Assembly: GCA_024233135.1 (NCBI GenBank)
Contig: JACKPZ010000016.1
Coordinates: 1-64,000, forward strand
DNA length: 64,000 bases
Reading direction: 5' to 3'
DNA from: Akkermansiaceae bacterium
GTDB lineage: Bacteria; Verrucomicrobiota; Verrucomicrobiia; Verrucomicrobiales; Akkermansiaceae
Under the pieces are notes generated by a model. It worked only from the letters and a program-made list of their open reading frames with translations, did no database searches and was not told the DNA's origin. Position 1 is the stretch's first letter. Every line of letters starts with the position of its first letter. The position numbers and the translations under genes were made by a program. Shown here one piece after another: positions 45,001-53,485 of the stretch.

Positions 45001-45579
45001 TTCGTCGAGGTTGGTCCAGCCGTCCTCGTCGGGGTCATCGCCGGAGTCGGCGAGGGTCTCGTCGAGACCGTGGAGTTTCTCCCACCAGTCGGGCAGGCCG
45101 TCGCCGTCGGAATCCACGCTGTCGCCGGGCACCAGCAGGTCGAGCCGGTAGTCGGCCCCGCGGCTGGCGAAACTCAGGCCGTAGAACTCCTTGCTGCCGT
45201 CCGGAAGGGTCGCGTCACGGCCGTCGATGGTGATTTCCTCCACCCGGAAGTTGGTGGACGCCGAGCTGATGGAGAGGAACTCGTTGATCCGCGGAGCTTC
45301 CGGCAGATAGGCGAGCGGCACGTCGATGGCATAGGAAAACGGCTTGATCGAACCATCTCCGGTGGGCCGCAGGTCGGCCTTGAGCGTGACGCGGTTCGTC
45401 GGGCTGGATTGATTGACGAAGGTCATCTCCAACTCGCCGGCCTGGAGCAGCACCGTCTGGGCGCCGCCGACCTGGCGGACCTCGCCATAAAAGGTGACCA
45501 CCGAGTCGGTGAAGCCGGTGGCGGCCGCCAGCCAGCCGGGAACGAGCGCGGCGCTGAGGAGGACGTGATGTGTTTTCAT
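42073..45579 (-). CDS. Large exported protein with TSP3-like and RTX-like calcium motifs
   Basis: A 1,168-aa protein. Residues 1-20 form a signal peptide (LLSAALVPGWLAAA). At about 155-200 lies a DSDGDGLPDWWEKLHGLD / DDPDEDGWTNLDEYHRGGDPN pair, a TSP3-type calcium segment. A laminin-like sandwich follows (DGNDSTLWLDGMDLTG to YLDSKWGGSVIW). At about 555-600 is a short RTX block (IRGGHGDDRIGGGPLDD, LSGGPGADVLTGGGGEDRF), then beta domains of Calx-beta type (LGGTAEEGVHIADVPDSITL). The tail WTVEATSTLDGWADDS and FYRMGF is shared with two other proteins of this window. There is no type I export gene nearby and a Sec signal is present, so the RTX block is probably a calcium-folding module. Its stop overlaps the PPIase start. 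Confidence 0.88.
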   Translation of the reverse strand: MKTHHVLLSAALVPGWLAAATGFTDSVVTFYGEVRQVGGAQTVLLQAGELEMTFVNQSSPTNRVTLKADLRPTGDGSIKPFSYAIDVPLAYLPEAPRINEFLSISSASTNFRVEEITIDGRDATLPDGSKEFYGLSFASRGADYRLDLLVPGDSVDSDGDGLPDWWEKLHGLDETLADSGDDPDEDGWTNLDEYHRGGDPNVSNREPQLATAEILVPESGVAGVFLHVLDSDTLPEDIQLSFTGVAAGFTLDVDGVPLAADETRGLTLADIRSGRLSIHHTDRALKQLALPVAWNDGGEETSGEVVVRVTTPSTSDGNDSTLWLDGMDLTGSSVGTWPDRSGNARNASQPVADYQPRVTDHAADFSASASAHLFFQDAAISSANHTVLAAYRAAGSSDAPQTVLSTNRGFLKISPTSQAISYPGAPVYQMDGISARGYADISGRDAISIFRREGGLLQNVYGLSYDGENIAAETIEPVLPTIGGRRSAVSSGTDPLTDSLSGQLRELLVFPTALPEQKLRDVHDYLDSKWGGSVIWDLSTGLKAVELSAENSGHPQIIRGGHGDDRIGGGPLDDTLSGGPGADVLTGGGGEDRFVFGGVDTGADRITDFDLEHDIIDLSALFWGQTGDARQSISVRLDANFTTPTPTLDSVLIVKRPGGVTQEITLENKVVGSNQLIQLIVEGRIRMGGLGIPSTIQVALAGGAPASPDAPFQIVVTRSGAGTAAELDVPLGFFEDALGGKFTIDGAVENEAHRSVIRFARGVTTRTLTVRPVPDLATTGSKSVQVAVLPQFKYSVAGAAVEVNVSDLPMVWLEVVTPNAVSSTSQAALVRIHRDGDATGALTVDLSLGGTAEEGVHIADVPDSITLADGVESAEVAITPISSGLTGGPKVVLFQLAPGGDYQIGNPNEALLYAATTTAGADGAGFDRWLQAASEGALNSLADLSSMSREQVSKYLQAYAFGLDSPDLLGGHHISFRIAEGRPEILTHSPMNAADVRWTVEATSTLDGWADDSAAFTEADDPTGRKLVGEPLPTGQDKRFYRMGFKLVPGELATTSIIDLAGTDRFGISGDAVWKPEASTGALTSAGGTTGSSSRIVAEAGDGTVLDFEMEIRGAGPGDHFAFYIDGVKQAETSGPAVAVQQTLGGSHLLMWEFQRGSGSAVIRNNNP

Positions 45580-45616
45580 CGGATGGCGCTGTTAGAGATG
45601 GCGTGCCGCGGGCGGG

Positions 45617-48600
45617 TCACTGGCCTTGATGGGAGTAGGTTTTGAAGTGGAGTTTGATATCGCCGATCGTGTCCGCGAGTTTTGTCAAACCGGTGGTGGG
45701 ATCCGCGTGCAGACCGGCGCCGGGGATCACGAGCATCCACTCGGAGTTCCAGACCGAGCGTCCGATCAGGCGCGAGTCGAGGATCAGCTCGCTGTCGTCG
45801 GCTTCGGGGTCGCCGTTGTCGTGATACATGCGGAAGTCACCGTGGCGCCGCAGCTCGCCATAGCCTCCATCGACGCCGTTGAGCGTCGGGATGTAGCCGG
45901 GCGACGACAGGTTGCTCTGGTTGATGACAAACGGCGTGGGGATGCGCTGTTCATTGACGCTCCACATCCGGGTGAACGGCTGCGTCGACGTGGAGGTGCG
46001 GAGGAAGTCGTTGCCGATGGGGACCATGTAGGCGCGCGGCGTGGTGGATAGATTGGCCGCGTTGTAGTTTTCCAACCAGACGCCGAAGGCGCGCACCTTG
46101 GTGGCGAAGTTGGCGGAGCTGTAGCTGTGGTCGCCCGGCAGCAGCGGCCGGCCGAAGACGTTGAGACCGGGTTCGATGCACGTCGGGAAACGGATCACGA
46201 TCCCGGGCTGCGGCGTGGTCGTGCTGGCGAACGGGCGGCAGTAGCGGACGAACTCCGGCAGCTTGTTGAGGTCCGGAACGATCCGCGCCTTGAGGGCGTC
46301 CTTCCAGCGGTCGTCGCTGGCGGCCGTGCCACCGTCGTCGAGCGGCGGACCGATGCGGAACAACTCGCCACGCAGCGAGATTTTCTCCGCCGCGAACTGC
46401 GGGTTGTTGATCCCGAGCTGGCCTTTGAGCACCTGGAAGTTGCCGTTGAGGTGGTTCAGGATTTCCGCGAGGCCTCCTTGGCCGGCCGCGGGCACGCCGT
46501 CACTCCACAGACCGAGCTGGCGCTCCTTGACGATCTGGTCATAGACCGGGCCGGGGGCCGCCGAATGGCCGGGGTCGAGACTCGTCTCGAAATCATACGC
46601 CTTGGCGGTGAGCCATGTGTAGCGGGCGGCGTGGTTGAACGCGGTCTGGTATTTGCCCATCGCCTCGTTGCGGGAAAGGCGGAGGACCATGTCCTGATAG
46701 CGGTTCTTCTGCACCATCGCGGCCAGCGACTTGTTGAAGGCCTCGCGCTCGCGCAACAGGCGGAAACCCTCGGCCTGCGCGGTGAAGTATTCCTGACGCA
46801 GGATCTCCAGATTCTGCAGGCGCTCGCCGATCGCGGCGCGCATCGGCGCCTCGGCCCCGGAGAGAAGCTCGATCTCGGCCATCATCCCCTCGACCTCCGA
46901 TACGTAGTCGACCCGGGCTCCGTCGCGTTCGAGACGGGCGATCACCTCGTCGCGCACGAGTTCCGCGATCCGGATGCCGATTTCCGCGATATCGTTGGCG
47001 GTATCGGTCGCGGTGCCGAACCCGACCGCCGACGCGAGGGCGATGCCCCGGCCGATGGAGGTGACGTCGTTGGAGAAACCGACGCTCGTCGGAAACGCCT
47101 CCGCAATGGCCTCCGCCACTCCTTCCGCGGTGTTGCCGATGATCTTGGCGATGCCGATGCCGGTCTGCACGGCCACGACGGTCGAGTTGATGCCGGCGCG
47201 GACACCGGTGATCGCATCGTCGAGACCTTCCTTGTCATCGATCAACTCGATCTGGTTGCGGAGGCGCAGGACCAGCGTTTCGTAGTCTCCGAGGAACGCG
47301 ACGTAGGTATCGATGTCTCCCTTGAGGGCGACCTCCTCGCGCAGCATTTCCTCGAGGGCGCGCTGGATTCTTCCGTAGCTGGTGCGCTGACCCCAGTCGT
47401 CCGGCGCCTTGTAGCCGTAGTCCGAAGCCCGTGCGATCGGCATCGTGAACGTCGCCGTCGGGTCCTCGTAGCTGTTGCCGAGGATGAAGGTCTGCACCGC
47501 GGTGCTGAGCTGGGTGCTTCCGCCCGAGGTGCTCTTGTAGATGTCGACCAGATCCTTGTTGGACGCGAGTCCGATGACGGTGTTCTTGATTTCGTTGAAC
47601 TCGAGCGTGGTCGTGTCTTCGGAACCGGTGCCGTCGGGGATGACCTGCTCCACCTTGGTCCGGTCGAGATAGGCGAAGAGCAGGTTGTCCGGGCCTTCGT
47701 AACCTTCAGGGAAGGCTTTACCGAAGCCGATGGTGCCGGAGTAGGGACGGCCGAAGATCTCGATGAGGCGGTTGCGATAGTCGAGGTCCTGGCGCATCGC
47801 CTCATGGAGCAACTCGTCGGTGTCGTCCGAGATCCGCCGCAGCTTGTTGTCCGCCTGCGCCGCGAAATCGAGAGTTGCGAGGGCGTTTTCTCCGGCGGCG
47901 ACGGCGCGTTCGTAGATCTGCTCGAAGTGCAACTGTCCTTCCCATGATTCGTGGTCGTAGAACGGATCGATGTCGAAGGTGATGGCGTCCGAGTCGAAAC
48001 CGAGCGGGTTCACCCCGCCGTCGGCCTCGTCCATGGCGACCTGGATTTCATGGAACGCGGCGGCGATTTCACCGATCTCGTCGATGGCTCCCGAGCGCTC
48101 GATCTTGTCGAGGCCCTCCGGATTCGGCACCGGGGTGGCGCCGGACGCGTCTTCCGGCAGCAGCGCGTTGGCGACAGCCCAGTCGAAATACGCGGCTTGT
48201 CCGGCGCGATGACCCCACTCGGAGACACCCCACGCGCGGGCCGGGTCGGCGCTGTCGGTGTAGCCCTGCCACTGGCCGTCCGGGTTCTGGGTGTATTTGA
48301 GTCGGTAGGTGCCGCGGACGATGTCGCGTCCGGCGCGGGCGCGTCCGGCGGCGAGCTTGGCGAAGGACTTCTCGTCGAGGTAGTCGACCTCAAGGACGTT
48401 CTGCATCAGCGAGTACAACTCGGAGCGGGACCGCCAGCTGAAGTTGGTGGCCTGGAGCAGGTCGTAGTGCTTGTCGATCGCGTTGACGAAGTGGCCCCAC
48501 GCGTCGCCATGTCCCTGCGGGAAGAGGATGCGGGCGTCGTCCTCGTTGATGAAGCCGTCGGTGTTGGCGTCATAGATGTTGTAGTTGACGTTGTAGGCCG

Positions 48601-51600
48601 CCTCGCCGAGCCCCTTGGCGTAGTTCCAGAACATCCTGTTATACACCGGATAACTCTTCCGGAAATCCGTGCCGCGCAGCAGCGAGAGTTCCTCGTGCAG
48701 GAGGTCGGGCTCGAAATTCTGGAACGCATGGGTGAACGATGCCACACCATCCAGCCCGTCGTCGTCGCCAACGGTGATCGTCGGGTCCTGCGCGTCGCTG
48801 TAGGCTTCCTGCGCAAGCAGTTCATAGAGCGTGGAAAGCCGGGTGGCGGCCAACAACAGCGCCTGGTTGATGCCGTCGGTGCTGACCGGGTTCGACGAGT
48901 TGTCGATCGACAGCTCCTTGGCGCGCTGCAGGACGGTTTCATACAACTCGATGAGTCCGGTGTTCTCGATGACGTTCTTGTCCGAGTTCAGCGCGACTTT
49001 TCCGGCGAACGGTCCGCCTGCGATCTGGATCTGGCTGGTGTAGGTGGCCGGGCTTTCGTTGGAGAAGAAATCGGCGTAGCGGGCCTCGTACGGGTTGATG
49101 CGGTCGAGCACGCGTTTCACCCAGCCCATGACGAGCTGCGGGATGTAGCGTTTGCTGCCGTCGGCCTGGAGCTGCGGCGAATTCGCGGCACCGGCCCACT
49201 GGAACGGCGCGGGGGTTCCGGGTTTCCACGCGGTCGAGGCGTTGGCGAACTCGAAGGGCACGAGGTTCCAGCTCGATTCGTTTTTGTGCCGGTAGCGCAT
49301 GAGCACCAGCTTGTCCGCCAGCGTGACATCGGGCCGGCCTTCGAAGACGATCGTTTGCAAACCGAGGTGTTTCTCGGTGTCCGTGAGCGTGCCGTCCTCG
49401 ATGCGGCTCTGCGGCAGGTATTGCTGCCAGAGCGTATGGCCGGACGAATCGGTTTCCGCGAGCGTGCCGTTGGGCAGCACCTCGGTGGCGACAAGGTCGA
49501 GCGGGGCCGCGTCGCGGATCCACCACTCGTAGTAGAGGTCACCGGTGTTCGCGCCGAACTCGCCGTTGTGGATGAGCATGACCTTCTCGCTGAAGGCATC
49601 CGCGCTTTCGACCACCTTGATGGCGCCGCGATAGCGGTCCGGGACGATCTCGATGATGTGGAGGGAAACCGCCGCACCGTTGAGTTCCGAGCGGTTGTTC
49701 TCGGCGATGGTGACATAAAGCGAACCGTTGGGCTGCTGGGTGAGCAGCGAGGAATTCGGCACCAGCGCGGAACCGACGCCGAAGCTGTCGAGACGGGTGA
49801 GCACCGGGTCCGGCGTGTCGACCGTCTCGGACAGGTCGGCTTTCCAGAACTTCTTCACCTCGGGCAGTCCGCCGCCGGAGGGCGCTTGTTTGACACCTTG
49901 CAGGAAGACCGGGCTGGAAACGCTGGCCGAGAGCGACGTGACGCCGTTCGGGTTCTGCGACAGCTTGAAGATGTCGTCGACGGCGGATTGCCAGCCGCCG
50001 TTGTCGGAGAGCGCGCGGATGGTTTCGTATTCATCCGCCGTCATCACGTTCGGCTCCAGCAGGTTGAGCGGGTCGGGGCCGGCGGTGAGGTCCGGGTCGC
50101 CGCTGTCCTTCTCGTTGAGGTATCCCCGGAAGACCAGGGTGGAGGCGAGCGAGTCGTAGTAGAACCGATTGCCGAGCGAGCCGGGGAGCTCCTTGAAATA
50201 CCAGCGCTCCGCGATGATCAGCAGCTTGGCGGTCTCCGCGGGCGTGAACCCTGCGTCGCTCATCTGCGCGGCCGTGAAGCCGGTCTTTTCACGCCGGTCG
50301 AGCGGTCGGATGATCTGCGCCGAGGCCTTGGCGACCTCCGCGGTGCTCGCCGTGCCGATGACCATGTCCGGAGTGCTCGAGTCATACACGATTTCCGCGG
50401 CCGCCATCGCAACCAGCGCGGGCAGTCCGTTGGATCCGGGGTTCTCGTTGAAATACTCGCCTCCCTGATAGGTGAGCGTCTCGCCGCGCTTGAGCTTCGG
50501 ATAGTCCGAGCGCCATTTGCTGCTGTAGAGGACCTTGACCGGTTCGAGATCGGTTCCGATTCCGGTGAAGTCGGCGCCCGCCGGAAGCCATGCGACGGGC
50601 GTTCCGTTCGACGGCGACGAGGGCAGATAGAAATCACCCCGCATCGGATAGAAATACTGGTTGAAGAACCTTCCGTCGCCGGAGACGACCCATGCCTTCT
50701 TGTTCACGTCCCGCCACAGCGTGCGGCGGTTCACGCCGCCGACCTGGATGTTTCCGCCGCGCTCGTCCTGCATCGAGACGTTGCCGATGACGATGTTGAG
50801 CGGGTAGGGCGGGATGACGAGGTCACCGGCGAAGACCGGGTAGTCGAACTTGTAGGCAAGGTCATACGCCTTGTCGGGATCCAGCGTGAGGAAGCGGTCC
50901 TCGGGATTCTCGGCCGGTTCGTAGGCGAGGCCCGGGGTGGACTGGACGACGGCATCGGACGGACGCGGGAAGGCGACGCTGCCGGTGCGGGTCTTGCGCA
51001 CGGAGTAGGCGGCCATCTCCGGCTCGCCGGTCCGCAGGTTTTCCACCTGGATGAGCACCCATGGCTCGGACGTGTAGGGAGTGGTCGTCTGGTTGGCGTC
51101 CGCCTGCAGCGCGAACGCTGCCAGCGGCGGGTTGTTCGGCACACCGTCGCCGAGGCTCTTCACCTTCAGCGCGGCGCGGCCGGACGCGGCGGCGAGGGCG
51201 TGTTCCTCGTTCGGGTTGTAGCCGGCCTGGCCGGGGTCCGGCTGGTTGTACACCTTGAGCCCGGAATACGCCGCGAGGTCGTAGACCGGCTGCGGCCGGC
51301 CGGTCCGGTCCACGCCTTCGGAGCCGATGCGGCTGGCGATGTAGATGCGCTTGTCCTTGTCCGCGCCCAGCAACGGATAGGTCACGTTCTGGAACTCGGT
51401 GGTCACGTACGGCCACGCGACGTTCGGGTTGGGCGAGCGGTCGGTGAGCCAGGGATTCTCGTAGTAGGTGATCTCCAGTTTCCTCGACGCGTCGGTGAAC
51501 AAGCGGCTGTGGTTCACCGGGAACACCGGGCCCCAGGTGCCGACCTCGGCGTCGCGGTTGTAGAGGCTGGCGTTGTAGTTCGAGACCGCGTTGAGGATGT

Positions 51601-53485
51601 AGCCGGTGCCTTTGAACCCGGCGTTGTCGAGCGTGCTGTCGATGCGGGTGGCGACTTCCTGGAGATCCGTGTTCGCCCAGGTGCCGGCGTAGATGCCGGA
51701 GCCGGTGACCGGACCGATGGCGACGTTCGGCAGCGATCCGAGGTTCGGGAAACGACCTCCGGACGGGACGGCCTCGAAGCTGAACCAAAGCTGCGGGCCG
51801 TTGCCGCGGAGTTGTTTCGCGACGGTCGTCATGTCGCGCTCGGTGCGCAGCGCGCGGAGTTCGTTGGCTTTCAGGTAGCCCGCCGTGTCGCTGCCGAGGT
51901 GGAAGAAGCGGAACTGGTCGACCGCCAGGCCGTGCAGCGGGTTCGCGTCCGCGCCGAGGCGAAGCGAGCCCGAGTTCACCGATGTCCCGACCGTCGAGTC
52001 GGCGGTGCCGGGGAACCAGCTCGTGACGAAACTCTGCTCCTTGCGGACGCCGTCGAGGTAGTAGTCCATCACCGTCACGCTGATCCCGAAGAGCTTGGTG
52101 GTGAACACATGGATCGCATGGTGGCGCCAGGCCGCGCCGGCCGCCGGCAGCGAATGGGTGACGGGCACGCCGCGGAGGTTCGCGGTGACCGTGGCGGCCG
52201 CGGGATCGAGGGTGACCTTGAGGCCGCCGCCGCCGGTGCTGAGGATGGTGACCGGCTTGTTGGAGGCGACGATTGCCAGGTCGCCCGCGGAGCCGGTGGC
52301 CGCCGCGCCGAGCACCAGCGTGGTGGCGTTCGTGACCGAGACGACTTTCGTCCCGGCGGGGATGTTGGTGCCGGTGAGCGTCATGCCGGGCACGATGCCG
52401 GCGGTGGATTCACAGACGAGTTCCGTGGAATTCTGGACCGTCGTGCAGCCATCGAGGGTGACCGGTGCGGACTCGCGGACGCCCTTCGCGTTGAGCCAGA
52501 AATCGACGACGAACTTGTCACCGGACGTCACCGAGCTGGTCGCGGGTGTGGCGCCGGTCTGGACCACGCCGAACGCGCCGCCCGAGCTGGCGAGCCCGTT
52601 TCCGAGTTGGAGTCCGTGTTGTCCAAGAACGAGCCGCGGATCGATGCGCGGGATCACCACGGACGGCGACGAGCGCACCACGCGGACGGCGAGGCGCTCC
52701 TTGTTCGCGGTGCCGTCCGCCGTTTCGTCCGGATTCGGCCGGTAGCTGTAGAGCAGCACGCTGCGGCCGCTGCCGGTCACGTTGAAGGCCTTCGTCGTCG
52801 ACGTGTCCACCGTGGCGCCTGTGCCTTGGTCGGTGTAGGTGAGCTCGCGGAACGACCATTCGTCGGCGCCGCTGATGTCCAGCTTGGTGGGCATCGTGCG
52901 GGCCGGAATGGGATCGTAGAGATGGCGGTAGTGCGCGTCCAATCCGGGGGCCGGAAGGCTTCCGGGAAACTCCGCGTCCACCCGCGGCATGGTGGTGTTG
53001 AAAACGAAGGAGCTCGCCGCCACCTCGCGTTTCGAGTTTCCGTCGGGAAGCAAGGTCTCGCGGGCGGATGCCAGCGGCGTGGTATCACCCGGATATGCGG
53101 CGACGATTTCGATTTTATAACTCTTCGAGGGATCATTCGCATCCGGCCAATCCACCTGATAACTTCCGGGGTGGACGGGAACTAGGCACTTCCCAAGCTG
53201 GTCCCAGCGGTACGGATTGCCGGTCGGCTGACCTGAGGGATGGCGCCCGATGCGGGTGAAGGTGCCTGACGGTCCTTCGTCATCCGCCCGCAGGACTCCT
53301 CCGTCGCAGAGGTTCGGCACGAGCTGGAGGTCCGGGTTGATCGCGTCGAAGCCCTCGCCGAGCGGGATCTCCGCGCGGAACACGGTGGGCACGTAGCTGA
53401 ACGTGATTTCCGTGGGGGTCGGTGGCGGCCGCCACGGTGTAGATCCGCGCCACACGGTCACCCTCGTCGAGGGTGGGGTTGTCAT
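45617..53485 (-). CDS. Giant exported protein, main intact part (LamG-like region and helical C-terminus)
   Basis: This frame of 2,622 codons is uninterrupted; its first about 23 codons (53485-53415) are out of frame with the true protein, which continues into the disrupted segment up to 56533. Together they would encode about 3,600 aa. A LamG/concanavalin-like sandwich lies at about 51.85-52.65 kb (KFVVDFWLNAKG, VMDYYLDGVRKE, VDQFRFFHLG). The last 1,000 residues are mainly helical, including a hydrophobic Gly/Ala-rich hairpin (46.97-47.2 kb) between long helices, and end with WMLVIPGAGL and IGDIKLHFKTYS. The whole is not a family I can name; the C-terminal layout recalls Tc-toxin A subunits, as a weak analogy only. 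It is the third gene of the giant operon, 37 bp before the 1,168-aa gene. Confidence 0.75.
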   Translation of the reverse strand: MTTPPSTRVTVWRGSTPWRPPPTPTEITFSYVPTVFRAEIPLGEGFDAINPDLQLVPNLCDGGVLRADDEGPSGTFTRIGRHPSGQPTGNPYRWDQLGKCLVPVHPGSYQVDWPDANDPSKSYKIEIVAAYPGDTTPLASARETLLPDGNSKREVAASSFVFNTTMPRVDAEFPGSLPAPGLDAHYRHLYDPIPARTMPTKLDISGADEWSFRELTYTDQGTGATVDTSTTKAFNVTGSGRSVLLYSYRPNPDETADGTANKERLAVRVVRSSPSVVIPRIDPRLVLGQHGLQLGNGLASSGGAFGVVQTGATPATSSVTSGDKFVVDFWLNAKGVRESAPVTLDGCTTVQNSTELVCESTAGIVPGMTLTGTNIPAGTKVVSVTNATTLVLGAAATGSAGDLAIVASNKPVTILSTGGGGLKVTLDPAAATVTANLRGVPVTHSLPAAGAAWRHHAIHVFTTKLFGISVTVMDYYLDGVRKEQSFVTSWFPGTADSTVGTSVNSGSLRLGADANPLHGLAVDQFRFFHLGSDTAGYLKANELRALRTERDMTTVAKQLRGNGPQLWFSFEAVPSGGRFPNLGSLPNVAIGPVTGSGIYAGTWANTDLQEVATRIDSTLDNAGFKGTGYILNAVSNYNASLYNRDAEVGTWGPVFPVNHSRLFTDASRKLEITYYENPWLTDRSPNPNVAWPYVTTEFQNVTYPLLGADKDKRIYIASRIGSEGVDRTGRPQPVYDLAAYSGLKVYNQPDPGQAGYNPNEEHALAAASGRAALKVKSLGDGVPNNPPLAAFALQADANQTTTPYTSEPWVLIQVENLRTGEPEMAAYSVRKTRTGSVAFPRPSDAVVQSTPGLAYEPAENPEDRFLTLDPDKAYDLAYKFDYPVFAGDLVIPPYPLNIVIGNVSMQDERGGNIQVGGVNRRTLWRDVNKKAWVVSGDGRFFNQYFYPMRGDFYLPSSPSNGTPVAWLPAGADFTGIGTDLEPVKVLYSSKWRSDYPKLKRGETLTYQGGEYFNENPGSNGLPALVAMAAAEIVYDSSTPDMVIGTASTAEVAKASAQIIRPLDRREKTGFTAAQMSDAGFTPAETAKLLIIAERWYFKELPGSLGNRFYYDSLASTLVFRGYLNEKDSGDPDLTAGPDPLNLLEPNVMTADEYETIRALSDNGGWQSAVDDIFKLSQNPNGVTSLSASVSSPVFLQGVKQAPSGGGLPEVKKFWKADLSETVDTPDPVLTRLDSFGVGSALVPNSSLLTQQPNGSLYVTIAENNRSELNGAAVSLHIIEIVPDRYRGAIKVVESADAFSEKVMLIHNGEFGANTGDLYYEWWIRDAAPLDLVATEVLPNGTLAETDSSGHTLWQQYLPQSRIEDGTLTDTEKHLGLQTIVFEGRPDVTLADKLVLMRYRHKNESSWNLVPFEFANASTAWKPGTPAPFQWAGAANSPQLQADGSKRYIPQLVMGWVKRVLDRINPYEARYADFFSNESPATYTSQIQIAGGPFAGKVALNSDKNVIENTGLIELYETVLQRAKELSIDNSSNPVSTDGINQALLLAATRLSTLYELLAQEAYSDAQDPTITVGDDDGLDGVASFTHAFQNFEPDLLHEELSLLRGTDFRKSYPVYNRMFWNYAKGLGEAAYNVNYNIYDANTDGFINEDDARILFPQGHGDAWGHFVNAIDKHYDLLQATNFSWRSRSELYSLMQNVLEVDYLDEKSFAKLAAGRARAGRDIVRGTYRLKYTQNPDGQWQGYTDSADPARAWGVSEWGHRAGQAAYFDWAVANALLPEDASGATPVPNPEGLDKIERSGAIDEIGEIAAAFHEIQVAMDEADGGVNPLGFDSDAITFDIDPFYDHESWEGQLHFEQIYERAVAAGENALATLDFAAQADNKLRRISDDTDELLHEAMRQDLDYRNRLIEIFGRPYSGTIGFGKAFPEGYEGPDNLLFAYLDRTKVEQVIPDGTGSEDTTTLEFNEIKNTVIGLASNKDLVDIYKSTSGGSTQLSTAVQTFILGNSYEDPTATFTMPIARASDYGYKAPDDWGQRTSYGRIQRALEEMLREEVALKGDIDTYVAFLGDYETLVLRLRNQIELIDDKEGLDDAITGVRAGINSTVVAVQTGIGIAKIIGNTAEGVAEAIAEAFPTSVGFSNDVTSIGRGIALASAVGFGTATDTANDIAEIGIRIAELVRDEVIARLERDGARVDYVSEVEGMMAEIELLSGAEAPMRAAIGERLQNLEILRQEYFTAQAEGFRLLREREAFNKSLAAMVQKNRYQDMVLRLSRNEAMGKYQTAFNHAARYTWLTAKAYDFETSLDPGHSAAPGPVYDQIVKERQLGLWSDGVPAAGQGGLAEILNHLNGNFQVLKGQLGINNPQFAAEKISLRGELFRIGPPLDDGGTAASDDRWKDALKARIVPDLNKLPEFVRYCRPFASTTTPQPGIVIRFPTCIEPGLNVFGRPLLPGDHSYSSANFATKVRAFGVWLENYNAANLSTTPRAYMVPIGNDFLRTSTSTQPFTRMWSVNEQRIPTPFVINQSNLSSPGYIPTLNGVDGGYGELRRHGDFRMYHDNGDPEADDSELILDSRLIGRSVWNSEWMLVIPGAGLHADPTTGLTKLADTIGDIKLHFKTYSHQGQ

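Noticed and set aside
47951..53185. A plus-strand open frame of 1,744 codons
   Set aside because: It runs antisense to the giant exported protein gene; its translation is Arg/Gly/Val-rich without domains and results from the codon bias of a G+C-rich gene.
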